Shown: positions 1 through 12,275, counted from the stretch's first letter. The stretch is DNA of 64,000 bases from Pseudo-nitzschia pungens (GCA_037355855.1 CM074768.1:2170001-2234000); one strand, 5' to 3'. Numbers and translations: made by a program. The notes: generated by a model not told the origin, from the sequence alone.

Positions 1-1
1 T

Positions 2-847
2 GAACTTGACACATCTGACTTCCTTGATGAAGAAGACACCAAGAAATACCAGAGCATGATTGGATCCCTCCAATGGCTTGTCACGATCGGGCGCTTTGAT
101 ATTCAAACAGCTGTGATGACAATGTCTAGTTTCAGAACTCAACCAAGACAAGGCCACTTGGAACGTGCAAAACGCATCTACGGTTATGTAACAAAGTTCA
201 AAGGATTCAAAATTCGCTTTCGCACTCAAGCTCCAGAACTCCCAGTTTCTGCCTCTGACAACAAGTCTCACGATTGGTCACTCAGTGTGTATGGTGAATG
301 CAAAGAAGAACTGCCAACTGATGCACCAACACCACTTGGCAAACCTGTTGTCCTCAACCATTTCTATGATGCAAATCTCATGCATGATATTCTCTCTGGG
401 AAAGCTGTCACTGGCATTCTGCATTTTGCAAACAAAACACCAATCATGTGGTTCTCCAAGAAACAATCCACTGTGGAAACTGCAACTTTTGGTGCTGAAT
501 TTGTTGCAGCAAGGACATGCATTGAACAGATTGTAGACTTGCGCCAATCATTTCGATACATGGGTATCCCTGTCAAAGACACATCATTTGGATGGGGAGA
601 CAATGAAAAGCAAGTACTCAGCGCTTCATTTCCTTATGCAAGACTCCACAAGAGACACAATATCCTCACATATCACTATGTTCGAGGCATGATTGCACGA
701 GGCTTCATCAACCTGCAACACATTGTTGGTAAGGACAACTGTGCTGACATCCTCACCAAACATTGGAGTCACAATTCTGTCTATTCCCTGATTAAACCCA
801 TCTTCAACTATGAAGGCAACACCGGTGATCTTTTCATTCAAGATTGA
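2..847 (+). CDS. Copia-type retrotransposon polyprotein, RNase H end (5' partial)
   Basis: The frame is open from base 2, so the start lies outside the window; 281 residues are visible, ending in TGA. They match the C-terminus of a Ty1/Copia polyprotein: the end of the reverse transcriptase connection (motif MIGSLQWL), then RNase H. The acidic catalytic positions are visible as YDANL, ETATFGAEF and GDNEKQ, and the family's closing motif appears as DNCADILTKH. RNase H degrades the RNA strand during reverse transcription of the element in the cytoplasmic particle. No stop or frameshift interrupts the visible part, so the copy may be fairly young. The LTR lies 57 bp downstream, as expected. Family assignment is firm; whether the whole element is intact cannot be seen. 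Confidence 0.92.
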   Translation, partial: ELDTSDFLDEEDTKKYQSMIGSLQWLVTIGRFDIQTAVMTMSSFRTQPRQGHLERAKRIYGYVTKFKGFKIRFRTQAPELPVSASDNKSHDWSLSVYGECKEELPTDAPTPLGKPVVLNHFYDANLMHDILSGKAVTGILHFANKTPIMWFSKKQSTVETATFGAEFVAARTCIEQIVDLRQSFRYMGIPVKDTSFGWGDNEKQVLSASFPYARLHKRHNILTYHYVRGMIARGFINLQHIVGKDNCADILTKHWSHNSVYSLIKPIFNYEGNTGDLFIQD

Positions 848-904
848 TGACATCATACCCTGTTGGTAGATTGAACATGGCAAAATCAAGGAACAGATGG
901 GGAG

Positions 905-1381
905 TGTTAAATTGTAACCAAAATCGGTTTTCGTTTGACAAACCCTTAACCCTACATACATTACATATGAACGCTCACACACTGCGCGTAAAGAAAACAA
1001 AATATTTTCTACTGAGTTTACAGTACAAGAAAACAAGCAGCAGCAGCAGCAACCACTCAGTAGAATTAACAAGACAGCAACGTCGAATTCCCGACAAGGT
1101 TGTTGTCCTCACATCTTTAGTTTAACTCTGATTTGAATACCTTGATACTTACATCCTGCTCCTCCAGCAGCCTCTGTAGAACTACAAGCCTAAGATCTAA
1201 CTGACTGAGCCCAGAAGAGGTAGTTAGAATAGATCTGATCGATTCGTTCGGTCGTAGTGGTGAATCCGAGACTATCGATAGAACAGACCGGCACCTCAAC
1301 CGGTTTGCTGCTCCTGCTGTACATCTCCAAGCTTGCCTTAGGACCTATCAGCTTAAACCCTGTTTCAGCTACATTTTAACA
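905..1381 (+). mobile_element. 3' LTR of the Copia element
   Basis: The segment begins TGTTAAAT and ends ATTTTAACA, the short inverted TG...CA ends of an LTR. It directly follows a purine-rich stretch (agatggggag, 895-904) that fits a polypurine tract. It follows the Copia frame at normal spacing. The 5' LTR is outside the window, so the pair cannot be compared. A diverged relative of its 3' two-thirds lies at 24308-24661. Confidence 0.8.
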
Positions 1382-2657
1382 CAACCGAAGAATGAAAAAT
1401 CTATCTCTGTCAATATGTTGAGCGGTAGGATCAAAGTGAAACTGCCGTGTCTGGGATGGCAAATATTTGTGGTATCAAAAAGAATGTTTGTAAAGCGTTC
1501 GAGAGTTGGGTTGAGGTTGTTGCTGATGTGCCGTTGTCGGGTTTTCGTCGCAATTCCGAAACGCCGTTATTCCAAAATAGACTAAGGTTTACTTCGTATT
1601 CAGCAACACTTGGATAGGGATACACCGATTGATGATTTTGATTGTAACTGAGTGTATGAGGGAACCTGTAATCAGTTCCATGGACACGTTCCAGCAATAA
1701 AAGAGGCACGTTGTGTCGGTACGGGAACGGCAAGTTCGGTACAACAGAAAAGAAAAATTCTTTCTCCGTAAATACTTGTAGTTCAAGGACCGGCGTTGTA
1801 CTGTAGTGTCCAGAATAAAGATAATAAGAACACTTGGAACGGCCTGACTGTAGAGGTTTTGGATGTCCCTTTTTCTGACTGTAAATACGAGAGCGCCGAT
1901 ACCAGTGTCGACGTTCGTACGTGATGTCCTTTCAGTTGTAGTTTCTGTTGCTTGACAAAGGCCTGTGATTGATTCTCTATTGGAAGAGAGCAAACAGAAC
2001 GTGGGTAGTGACCCAAAAGATCAGAAGAGAGAGATTGGAGATATGAACATACCGTACAGCGACACCAAATGCATCTTCTATGACCCGTCGAATTGCCGGC
2101 ACAACGATGGTCAGTTTCAAAACGTCTTCGATATCCACTACGGTAATAAGGTTACGTACCACGACTCGGAATCTAAACAGGTCTATTCCTCTGACAGCCT
2201 ATCCAGAACAGTCGGTTAGACCTTTGGTGTGTAGCTATCAGGGATAGATGAACCGGATAGTATTATGATCAGGTTGATAAATTAATCATGTGCTTGCTGC
2301 TCGCTGCTCGCAGCCCGCTGCTCGATGCACCGGACGTACCGTACGGTAAGAAGGTTACGATGTAAGCAACGATGATATTATCCTACGAGTAAGTTGCGCG
2401 GAAGCCTTACCATAAACCTTACTTGTACTTATTGCTACACGTAATTAATGCTCGTCGTAAGGTTACGCTTGTAATCTCTTACTATTTTTTGAAGTACGAA
2501 GGTTCATACTCGTACATACAAAAGGTAGTACCGAATCCCAGTGGAAAACAAACCTTACCATCCCCCACAAAGCCAGCAGAGCGATACGTACCGTACAGTA
2601 ACCTTACGGTTCGTACCTTACGTACGTACTTTATTGTTCAGAATTCCTAATCCCTAC
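1382..2657. other. Intergenic, no supported gene
   Basis: Only short, unconvincing frames are present. From about 2230 the sequence is rich in GTAC, ACGT and CCGG palindromic hexamers and in the word AAGGTTAC, a texture that returns in most intergenic stretches of this window. I see no RNA gene. Confidence 0.6.
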
Positions 2658-2659
2658 TA

Positions 2660-3164
2660 CTACGGAATTCCTATCAGCTGATCCCCCCCATTTTTAATCA
2701 GATTAACTCGGGGAGTTTAGGGCATTTTGACCTTCGTCTGGTAGTAGATTTTTCTACGCGGCTCTACAGAGCATCTCCAAGGCAACTTGTTGAGAAATCT
2801 CTCCAGTACTAATTCTACATGATATTGTTCAAAATTACATTTTGGCTCCTACTCAACCAATCTTGACTTGATAACACCAGACAAACCAACTCTGGGCACA
2901 AGGGTTGGATGGACATAGGTGGTATGGCTACAAGTCTATTGCAACTGCTTCCAATTCAATCACTATGGTCAGGAGGAGTTGTAGCCTAATTTGTACATGA
3001 ATTTGTGTAGAAAATTAGTACCAGAGTTTCTTTCTGGGAAATGACAGAGTCGTGTAGTAGACTCCAGTAGAAAAATATACCACCAGACGAAGGTCAAATT
3101 GCCCTAAACTCCCCGAGTTAATCTGATTAAAAATGGGGGGGATCAGCTGATAGGAATTCCGTAG
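2660..3164. mobile_element. MITE with ~100-bp TIRs and TA duplication
   Basis: The first ~100 bp (from CTACGGAATTCCTATCAGCT) recur inverted at the end (to about 3065) with a few mismatches. The dinucleotide TA flanks both ends (2658-2659 and 3165-3166). Long terminal inverted repeats, a TA target duplication and no coding capacity fit a Tc1/mariner-like non-autonomous element. The same outer TIR occurs at 9806-9896 and as a half-copy at 27838. Confidence 0.8.
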
Positions 3165-3783
3165 TAACAGCTGTCCCACAGAATGCGTAGACTCCAGTAC
3201 AAGACTATTACATACAGTAAACTGGGGAACAACCGTCCGGAACTCTGTTCCACCGGACTAAGTTACCGTAAGGTTTACGGTAACCTTAACCTTCCTATGG
3301 AATTGCAAACAGTTGTTCCCCACTCCCCAGCAGGGGTCATAATAAGAAGGGGTGCGACACAATCCGCGCGCTCGTACAAAAACTCCATTCAAATCTGAAA
3401 AAAAAAATTACCTACGGTATGCGTGGGACAAATAACAAAAGTTGTACCTGAGTTTTTTTTTTCATTTTCGTTTTTAACTAACAAACACTAGTTAAAATAC
3501 CTTGACTTCAGATAGTAATAACTCAGTCAAAAATCAATTCTAATCTTTATTTCAAATACCTGCATTATAGTTTAAGCTGTTTTAAACAAGAATATCCAAT
3601 AAAAATGAGGTTTTGAACAAGTCTAAGGTCATCTATTACTGATACAAGACTGAAGGCCATTTTTAGGCTTTTTTCGATGAAGATACCCTTCTTAGGTATG
3701 AAACATATGATTGATTTAGTTCGTAAATTAATTTACGAAGTAATTACTTCGTACTACGTACTTATTATTATTATTTACCATGA

Positions 3784-3935
3784 TGCCACCACCAACACTA
3801 CTATCACTAATACAACCACTACTACCACTATTATCACTACTACAACCACTACTACCACTACTACCACTACTACTACCAATACCACCACTATTACCACTAT
3901 TATTACTACTACCACAATTACCACTACTTCAAATT
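3784..3935. repeat. ACT/ACC trinucleotide repeat
   Basis: Imperfect (ACT)n/(ACC)n run inside the outer hAT-like element. The Thr-rich frame it produces on the plus strand is a by-product. Confidence 0.85.
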
Positions 3936-4494
3936 ACAATACTATGATCACATCGTTACACAACTATATCAAAAGGAACCTGGATTTTCTTTGTTAGAAA
4001 AAAATTAAAAAAAACCAAAAGGATTGCATATAAGTTAACACTAATATGGCTGGTAGTCTTTCTCCAACAAGTTAGAGAAGGCCCTTTCCAGGGATGGTCA
4101 TTGGGTCCATGGTAATAAAACTGTCGGGCAATGAGCTCACAGTTTTCCCAATCACAAATGCACTTAAAGATTGGTGCATTGTTTGTTGTAGTATCACTTG
4201 CAGGTGAAGGATCTGTTCTAGGTGTAAAATCCATTTTTTTGGTAATTAAACCTTACTGAAGATGTCAGTAGTTGTGCTTATATTGATAATGTTCTGTTTC
4301 AATATGTTGTTGAAAATGATCTTCAACTATTGTAGTGATAGTATTTTAGTAATGTAACTACTCGTGTTTGTAAATTGCTTTGTGTTGTTTGATGCTGTTT
4401 GTACCCTGTATTGAAGTTATTATTCAATATTGTTATTCTTTAATCTTAGTATACCCCCATATATATAGTATAATTTATGAAGTTGTTAGACTAT

Positions 4495-4650
4495 TAATTT
4501 TTGGAAGAATTATTACCATGTACTGGTAGCAGCATGTATTAGTGATTGGACTTTATCATGTTCTACTATACTGTACCGTAGTAATAATTTTTGGAAGAAT
4601 TATTACTACGTACTGGTAACCTTCACATCATGTATTAGTGATGGGACTTC
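4495..4650. repeat. Dispersed hairpin repeat, ~90-bp units
   Basis: Two tandem copies of a unit holding an AT-rich hairpin (gtagtaataatttttgg facing ccaaaaattattactac) and the word catgtattagtgat. The reverse complement of the same unit lies at 28270-28315 and 29049-29165, where a hAT-like element is inserted in it. Confidence 0.6.
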
Positions 4651-4697
4651 ATCAGGAGGAAGTACTTCGTAATTGGAGGCTGGAACGCAGATACGAC

Positions 4698-5506
4698 CAG
4701 GGGTCATAATATAAAGGGGTGCGTCACGATGCGCGCTCCCGTACGAAACTCCATTCAAATCTGAAAAAAAAAATTACCTATGCGTGGCACAACTAACAAA
4801 AATTGTACCTGAGATTTTTTTTCATTTTCGTTTTTAACTAACAAACACTAGTAAAAATACCTTAACTTCAGATAGTAATAACTCAATCAAAAATCAATTC
4901 CAATCTTTATTTCAAATACCTGCATTATAGTTTAAACTGTTTTAAACAAGAATATTCAATAAAAATGAGGTTTTGAACGAGTCTAAGGTCATCTATTACT
5001 GATACAAAGTTGTAGGCCTTTTTTTGGCTTTTTTCGCGGAAGATACCTATCTTATGTATGAAACATAGTATCACTTTACGGCCTTTTTGGGTGCATGACT
5101 GACGAATTTCGGTGCATGACTGGCAAATTTCGGTGCATGACTGGCGAAGTTGGGTGCATGACTGGAGAAGTCGGGTGCATGACTGACAATTCCAAGCACG
5201 TCTGATGAAAAAAATGGCCTACAACCTTGTATCAGTAATAGATGACTTTAGACTCATTCAAAACCTCATTTTTATTGAATATTCTTGTTTAAAACAGTTT
5301 AAACTATAATGAAGGTGTTTGAAATATAGATTAGAATTGATTTTTGATTGAGTTATTGCTATCTGAAGTTAAGGTATTTTAACTAGTGTTTGTTAGTTAA
5401 AAACGAAAATAAAAAAAAATCTCAGGTACAATTTTTGTTAGTTGTGCCACGCATAGGTAATTTTTTCCTTCGCGCAGTGGCGCACCCCTTTATATTATGA
5501 CCCCTG
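4698..5506. mobile_element. hAT-like MITE, inner copy of the nest
   Basis: This 809-bp element begins CAGGGGTCATAATATAAAG and ends with the inverse complement. The arms are about 370 bp and it is flanked by the exact 8-bp duplication GATACGAC (4690-4697, 5507-5514). Arms are very similar to those of the outer element, so both are one family. Its centre is a 21-bp tandem repeat. Because it lies inside the outer element with its own duplication, it inserted later. Confidence 0.92.
5090..5195. repeat. 21-bp tandem repeat, five copies
   Basis: The word GGTGCATGACTG recurs at 5090, 5111, 5132, 5153 and 5174. It forms the non-palindromic core between the arms of the inner hAT-like element. Confidence 0.85.
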
Positions 5507-5580
5507 GATACGACAAACGAAGTCGAAGGGAACGCAGATACGTAGGGTATTTTGAGTTGAAATTTTTTGCTTGGTACGCT

Positions 5581-5645
5581 AATAGGGTAAAAAACCAAAA
5601 TGGGGATAAATTCGGTACGCAGATCTGGTAATGAAAACAGATGAT
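5581..5645. repeat. Dispersed repeat shared with 27660-27727
   Basis: About 65 bp, starting aatagggtaaaaaacc, recur nearly unchanged at 27660. No terminal structure is visible. Confidence 0.7.
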
Positions 5646-6398
5646 ATTTTTGTCTCTATTCTAAGTACGGTAATTAATTAAATTAATTTACGAACTAAAT
5701 CAATCATATGTTTCATACCTAAGAAGGGTATCTTCCACGAAAAAAGCCTAAAAATGGCCTACATTCTTGTATCAGTAATAGATGACCTTAGACTCATTCA
5801 AAACCTCATTTTTATTGGATATTCTTGTTTAAAACAGTTTAAACTATAATGCAGGTATTTGAAATAAAGATTAGAATTGATTTTTGACTGAGTTATTACT
5901 ATCTGAAGTCAAGGTATTTTAACTAGTGTTTGTTAGTTAAAAACGAAAATGAAAAAAAAACTCAGGTACAACTTTTGTTATTTGTCCCACGCATAGGTAA
6001 TTTTTTCCTTCGCGCAGTGGCGCACCCCTTCTTATTATGACCCCTGCTCCCCAGGGGGATGGAGTCACAATGACAAGGAGGGGTGCGACACGAATCGAAA
6101 AAGTATTTTTTGTCCCTTTGTGCTTTACACGTAAAGGTTACGAGTAAGGTTTAACTTCTTACTTGCACGAGACGAACGAAAGAAAAAAGAAAAAAACCCA
6201 CCTCCCACCTTCGCCGGATGAGACAGAGACGGATGATGGATGGAACCGAAGAAGCATCGGGATCTTTATCGTGATCCTCATCAACCGGTAAGTTACCGTA
6301 TGTTCGTAGGTAAGAACACCTAGAGTGCCGTTGCGGGAGAACACGTTGTGACATCGTGGAAGAAGCGGACGATGACGTTCAAGAGAAGTCTCGATCAA

Positions 6399-6508
6399 AA
6401 TGGATGGATGCATGGGTGAATGGATGAATGCATGGATGAATGCATGGATGAATGCATGGATGAATGCATGGATGAATGGATGCACCGATGCACCGATGCA
6501 CCGATGCA
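6399..6508. repeat. 12-bp tandem repeat (ATGGATGAATGC)
   Basis: About six copies of ATGGATGAATGC followed by three to four copies of CACCGATG. Confidence 0.9.
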
Positions 6509-7310
6509 GTGGCGGATCGCGTGTCCGCATCCGACGACGGACGGCACGTCGAAATCGCCCTGGCCGTTGCCCTTGCCGTTGCCGTTGCCGTTGCCGAATT
6601 GGCCCCACCGGGACCAGTCGCTCTACTGCAGCAGAACGACGTCGTCAAAGAAGCTCGAGCAGTGTCGGTACTCGAAGATCAGGACGAAACGAAACGAATC
6701 GAATCGAATCGAATTAAATTGAGTTGAATTGATTCAAGATCACGATACGATTGATTCGGATGGTGTTTGGCATGTTGGGGAACAGGTGCGGACGCGTCGC
6801 ATGCGAAATGTCTTTTTCTGCGTGTGGCGCATTGCTTCGCTCCTTTCTCTTTCGCCGTGACGATCGCTTTCATGGATCAGTATTACGAAGCGCGAGTAAG
6901 TTACTACTAACTACGAAGTTGTACGGTAGAACCGTATTTTGAATTTGGAACGAAACGCTGTTGTTGTTTCCCCCGCAGTTTTGCCGTGGGCATGGACAGG
7001 GTGGACGTCGTTCACGGATTCCCACTCATCATCATCATCATCATCATAATGGCCATCGGAGACGAGCACCCTCGTGCACCGGTTTCGGATTTTTGAGCCT
7101 ACCGACAGCTTTGTGCCGGTCGAAGGAAATGATTCTGGAGTGCAGCGGGGGAAGGAGCGGGAGTGGGAGTGGGAGCGAGAGCACGATGTGCTCCCGGGCA
7201 AAATTGTGATCCGCGCGTTTTCGTGTGGCCATGAACATGCCGGGATAGCATTCGCTCCATTCCGGGATTGTCCGAGGGTTTTCGAGCGAGATGATCTCGG
7301 TGTCGATTGT

Positions 7311-7384
7311 GATCGTGATCTCGACAGTGATCGTGATCTCGACAGTGATCGTGATCTCGACAGTGATCGTGATCTCGACAGTGA
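7311..7384. repeat. 18-bp tandem repeat, four copies
   Basis: GATCGTGATCTCGACAGT repeated four times without visible change. Confidence 0.95.
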
Positions 7385-8357
7385 TGTTGTGGGATACGCG
7401 TGCACGAAACACCTCCATGTCCTGGTATTACGAGTAAGCTATTTGTGCGTGCAGCAAAAGGTCGACCGAGTTCTTCTACTATTCCCGCTACCGGTACAAA
7501 TATTGCCTCTACTAGAGACAACCAAAGAGAAACAAACACCAAACAACAAACAACAAACCCCACTAAAGTAACGCAAGACCACTCATACCGGCGGGCGCGT
7601 GTTCAATGTATTACAACATAACGAGGCACATGAGGTTACTTGTATCATAATACAAGTGTTGAATAGTACACGTAGTATTATATTACAGTAGTTTATTGAT
7701 TGCGTAAGTGACGCATTTATATACGCAGACGTAGACGTACGGTAGACGTAGACATGCACCTGTACATGTACACGCAAATGTACACGTACCCGTTTGTCGT
7801 CGTCAAGCCTGGAGCCGGGGTCGCAACCGAGCGGTGGCGGGGCCGAATGAAAAAAGAATCGAAGCGAGGACAGCATCGTCGACGTTGTCGTCGTTGTCAT
7901 TGTCATTGTCATTGCCATTGTTGCCATCGTTGCCATCACCAATGCCATCAACAACAGCAGCAGCAGCAGCGGAAGCGGAAGCAGCGGAAGCAACAACTAC
8001 TTTTAACTCTCTCCCGGCAATCGAAACGCTGCTATCGGTCGTACCGGTATGATCGATTTCTTGTTGCCACGACTTCTTTTCGTTCTCGTCTGCTGTTTTT
8101 CCGACTCTAGTTCCCGAGTAAGTTTGCTTAGCGTTTCGCTCTTTGTTGGAGCATCGTGATATCGAATCGTCGAAGATGGTTGGTGTCCCAATCCTACCGG
8201 TACCGTACGTACGGTGACTTGCCCCAACGATTAATTACCTGTACCGTGATTCATTCCGGTAGTATGCCGGCCGACCAGTTCGGGGATGAAAATCCTTCCA
8301 GAGGTATGGGTATGGGTACGGGTACGGGTAGGGGTGTAGGCACCGGTACGTCGTGTG

Positions 8358-8540
8358 CTATGATGTGCTGTGCTGTGCTGTGCTGTGCTGTGATGCACTG
8401 TGATGTAGGAATGCTGTGATGTGATGTGCAGTGATGTTATGTACTGTGATGTGATGTGATGTTATGTGATGTGATGTTATGTTGTGTGATGTCATGTGAT
8501 GTCATGTTGTGTGATGTGATGTACTGTGATGTACCTCCGC
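8358..8540. repeat. TGTGATG/TGCTG minisatellite
   Basis: A G/T-rich strand built of tgctg, tgatg and ttatg words. A shorter relative occurs at 27117-27152. Confidence 0.85.
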
Positions 8541-9805
8541 AAGACGGGACAGAATCCATTGCATCGAAAGGATTACTTCTAATTGACTGCGAATGTGAAT
8601 GGCATGTGTCCATCCGTTGTATGTAGGACTACTGGTACAAGTATGCTTGATCGCTCAATCGCTCCTGCAAAAACAATACTAATTCACAGCCCGTACCGTG
8701 TTGGTGCCGTACCGTACTATCGAAGCCTTGCGTACACGTACTGTATTTCGTTGTCGTTCTTTCGTGCATCGAAACTTGGAACTTGGTGGTGGTACTCTTA
8801 CGTACGGTATTGCGTATGCTGTGTCCGTTTGTGTATGGTTGTGAGAGTGTGAGTGTATTTGTATGTGTATGTGTACTGGGTCGGAGAGGAGAGGAGAGGA
8901 GAGGAGAGGACCAATGGATGGGAAGTAAGGTTTACTGCGTAGTACGAAGTAGTAACCTTAGTATGAAGAACGAAGTAATCTTACTTTTTTACCCGAGATA
9001 CTTTCTTGCATGACTAATGAATGCTGTACATACGTAAGACTGTTCCGTACCGGTACGGCAGATGCAGATGCAGATGCAGATGCAGATGCACATCGATTCC
9101 TTGGCATGACAAAGCGCACGCTGTCGAAACCGATTGAAGAATGAAGAATGAATGTGAATGGATGAATGGATGAATTTGATGAATGGATCAATCAACCAAT
9201 CAACCAATCAACCAATCATCGATTGTGAAGTGCTTGCTTGATCAGCGCTTCTGATACTTCCTTTGACGCACGACACCAATTGTACGGCATGTTGCTGTGC
9301 TTTGCTTTGCTGTGCTTTGCTTCGCTTGCTGGATTTGTGTTGTTTTGCTTTCCTCTGTCGATCATCGTCTGTAGGCCTATCTGTATCTGTATCTCTGTCA
9401 ATACGTCAATACGTCAATACGTCAACACAATACGAGCACAAGCACAAGCACAAGCACTCATCTTACTTGTGCGTGTTGTACAACGGGTCGGGATTAGCAA
9501 TTTCAATCCGAAAGCGGAAATCGGAAATCGGATGTTAATCGTGTTCGATACGAAGCACGAAGCACGAAGCACGAAATTATTTTCGCTATGGTAATCTTAG
9601 TTCTGTTTGTTCGTTGGTTTCTTGTTCGTCGCGATGAATGCGATACGGTAATCTTAACCTCCCTCCCATCGATGGGATCGGAGGTTTGGGTGGAAGGAAA
9701 ATACGAGTAACCTTAATTAACCTTACCGGTACGTGTGCATAGTCGGAAGTCGAACGTCGGCAGTGGAAGTGGAAGTGGAAGTGGAAGTGGTCAGTCAGTA
9801 ACGTA

Positions 9806-9896
9806 CTACAAAGTTCCTATCAGCTGTCCCCCGGTTCTACATCCTCAACTACTAATTTCTACGGAAACCGGGGGACAGCTGATAGGAATTCCGTAG
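9806..9896. mobile_element. Short palindromic MITE, TA-flanked
   Basis: A 91-bp near-palindrome that starts CTACAAAGTTCCTATCAGCT and ends AGCTGATAGGAATTCCGTAG, with TA at both flanks. It shares the outer TIR with the 505-bp element at 2660 but has a CCCCCGG inner arm, so it is a deletion derivative or sister family. Confidence 0.82.
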
Positions 9897-9898
9897 TA

Positions 9899-10560
9899 CC
9901 GTACTTACTCTTACTCGTACCGGTACGACATAAGATTCCCCGTACCGGTACGTTTACCAGTACCGGTAACTTACCGGTAACGGTAAGAAGGTCAGAGTAA
10001 GTCTTACTTGCTTCGCATTCTCAATCAATTCCTTGTTTGCTGAGACTTCGTAATTACCGGTAGTAAGGTTAAGTTACTGTACCAGTAGTGGTGGGAATGA
10101 TTATCTTTTACTCTACGCCGTACGAGTAGTAAAAAATTATAATTATTTCATATGTCCAAAACAAAAGAAGGACCAGCAAAAGAAGGACCACCAGCAAAAA
10201 AAACTCCTTACTTTGTAATGCTGAAGCCAAATCCTAGCTAGTAGAGTATTTCTAGTACCAATGGTAACCATACTACTACAGTGATACAAAATAGTGTTCC
10301 TCTTAGCATACTAGCTAGTAGTACGAGTAGTACAACAAATGGATGATGCCATTATGTTGTGAGAGTACTAGTACTACTACTTATCATAGAACACAGTACT
10401 GTTAGTACTACTAGCATACAAATGAAATCATTGATGGTCCTCCTATGCTACAATCCAGCACATTGGGACAGGATATGTAGCAGGTGGTGGTGCTAGTATT
10501 GACCAGGGGGGGCAGTGGAGTTGGTGTATGCCATAATGGCCTGTATTTAAGTAAAATTAA
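9899..10560. other. Intergenic, no supported gene
   Basis: The first 150 bp are dense in accggtac palindromes. The rest is AT-rich with many tagtac words. I see no gene or RNA here. Confidence 0.55.
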
Positions 10561-11500
10561 AAAAGGACTTCTAAGAGCTGGGGTATATAGATTTGGTACT
10601 AATCCTACTGGATGCTGGGCCCAGCATCCTGCCTAGCATCCTGCCTAGCATCCTGTCTAGCATCCTATTTATTAGTATCATGTCCCCCTTATTTCTGTAC
10701 AGCAGCAGTTCCATCTATATCTTAGCGCCCTGACTATCTTATAATATAGGACTGCTAAGAGCTGGGGTATGTAGATCTGGTACAAATTCTACTAGAAGGG
10801 CCCAGCATCCTGCTTAACATCCTGTTCACTATCCCACTTAGCACAGTACAGTTCCATTTGTCAGTTACTAGCAACCCCTATAGATCTCCCAATATTGATC
10901 TGCTAAGAACTGGGGCATGTACATCTGGTACAAATTCTACTAGAAGGGCCCAGCATCCTGCCAAGAAGCATCCTGTCCAGTATCTGCCTCAGCCCAGCAG
11001 TACGGTTTGGTTTATCAGTTTGTAGCACACTGAATATTTTATAATATTGATCTGATAAGAGATAGTAGGGTATGTAGATCTGGTACAAATTCTACTAGAA
11101 GGGTCCAGCATCCTGCCAAGCATCCTGTCCAGTATCTGCCTTAGCCCAGCAGTACGGTTTGGTTTATCAGTTAGCACACTGAATATTTTATAATATTGAT
11201 CTAATAAGAGATATAGGGTACTATGATGTAGATCTGGTGGTGGTACAAATTCTACTAGAAGGGCTCAGCATCCTGCTTAGCATCCTGTTCAGTATCCCCC
11301 TTAGCCCAGTATGGTTTGGTTTATCAGTTATCCCCCTTAGCCCAGTATGGTTTGGTTTATCAGTTCATAGCATCCTGTAAATCTCCCAATATTGATCTGC
11401 TAAGAACTGGGATATGTAGATGTGGTACAAATTCTACTAGAAGGGCCCAGCATCCTGCTTAGCATCCTGTTCAGTACATCCCCATTAGCCCAGTATGCTT
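10560..11500. repeat. Tandem repeat of ~150-185 bp, six units
   Basis: Units begin near 10566, 10749, 10899, 11050, 11200 and 11396 with variants of ctgctaagagctggggtatg. Each carries catcctgcttagcatcctg-like words and taatattgatctg. Copies are diverged with indels, so the array is old. No coding frame persists. Confidence 0.75.
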
Positions 11501-12275
11501 TGTCAGCAAAACAGGGAGAGCAGCAACAACAGTACAGCTAGTACAGTGGATACATAATGATGGAGTAGAGTAGTATGATGGTGTATTAGTAGGATCAAGT
11601 ACTACTACTACTAGTACTAGTACTCCTCCTGCTGGTGAAATCTCCATTCTACATACAGGCAGCACTACTATTGTATATACTACTAGTGAAAGCACACTAG
11701 TTGCTCCTCTAGAGGTAGGTTAGAGTTGTCAAAAGAGGTAACAGGCATCATAGTTTTCTTTAGGCTTTCAAAAGTGGAAGAACATTCTCCAAAGAGTGAG
11801 TAAGATTACCCACTACGGTATTTCTCACAGTTCACCCTTTTTTTAGACAGTTTTTTTCCGTGAAAGTAAAGAAATCGAAAATATCAAGCTATTGTTATGA
11901 TGACTGTTTTTAATTTCGTATGACAGAAAGTTTTGGTCGGAGACTCAGAAAAATGAGATGCGTAGAACCCAGGAACATTCCTATGCCCCCACTCAACTTC
12001 ACGCCAGCCGATCGAAATTACAATGTACTCCACATAGATACTTAGCATATGAATAGAATAATTCTATCGAACCTTGATCACTATATTTCTATAGGGTTTC
12101 TACATACCTTTTGTACCAGGAATGTCCAAAATTACAATATTTTCCACGATTTGTGACACGAAATTCTGCTCGGACAAACGTATTATGAAAGTGCAAAAAA
12201 GAACACGATAATAAGACGGAACGACACATCACAGCTCAGTCGAAACAGGATGACAGCAAACGGCAAACAGCGAGT
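11501..12275. other. Intergenic, no supported gene
   Basis: A tagtac-rich stretch to about 11700, then unique AT-rich sequence without a frame of note. It ends at the minisatellite. Confidence 0.5.

Larger units (their letters stand above)
3331..6046. mobile_element. hAT-like non-autonomous element, outer copy of a nest
   Basis: Ends are CAGGGGTCATAATAAG and its inverse complement. The inverted arms are about 400 bp long (3331-3740 and 5650-6046). An exact 8-bp duplication CTCCCCAG lies at 3323-3330 and 6047-6054. An 8-bp target duplication with CAGGG-type termini is the hAT superfamily signature. There is no transposase frame. The interior holds a second, younger element (4698-5506), a trinucleotide repeat and a hairpin repeat. 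A degraded third terminus (gaggggtgcgacac) starts near 6080. Confidence 0.88.
6055..9803. other. Low-complexity intergenic region
   Basis: A patchwork of short tandem repeats (entered separately where clear) with GTAC/CCGG palindrome-rich linkers. Many frames are open on both strands because the repeat periods are multiples of three; they encode simple-sequence peptides and none resembles a protein family. Smaller tracts include (ATC)n near 7026, (GGAGA)n near 8886, (GCAGAT)n near 9058 and (AAGCAC)n near 9437. Confidence 0.6.

Noticed and set aside
6159..7571. His/Met-, Arg/Ser- and Asp-rich frames at 6-7.6 kb
   Set aside because: Produced by 12-bp and 18-bp tandem repeats; no start context, conserved motif or intron pattern.
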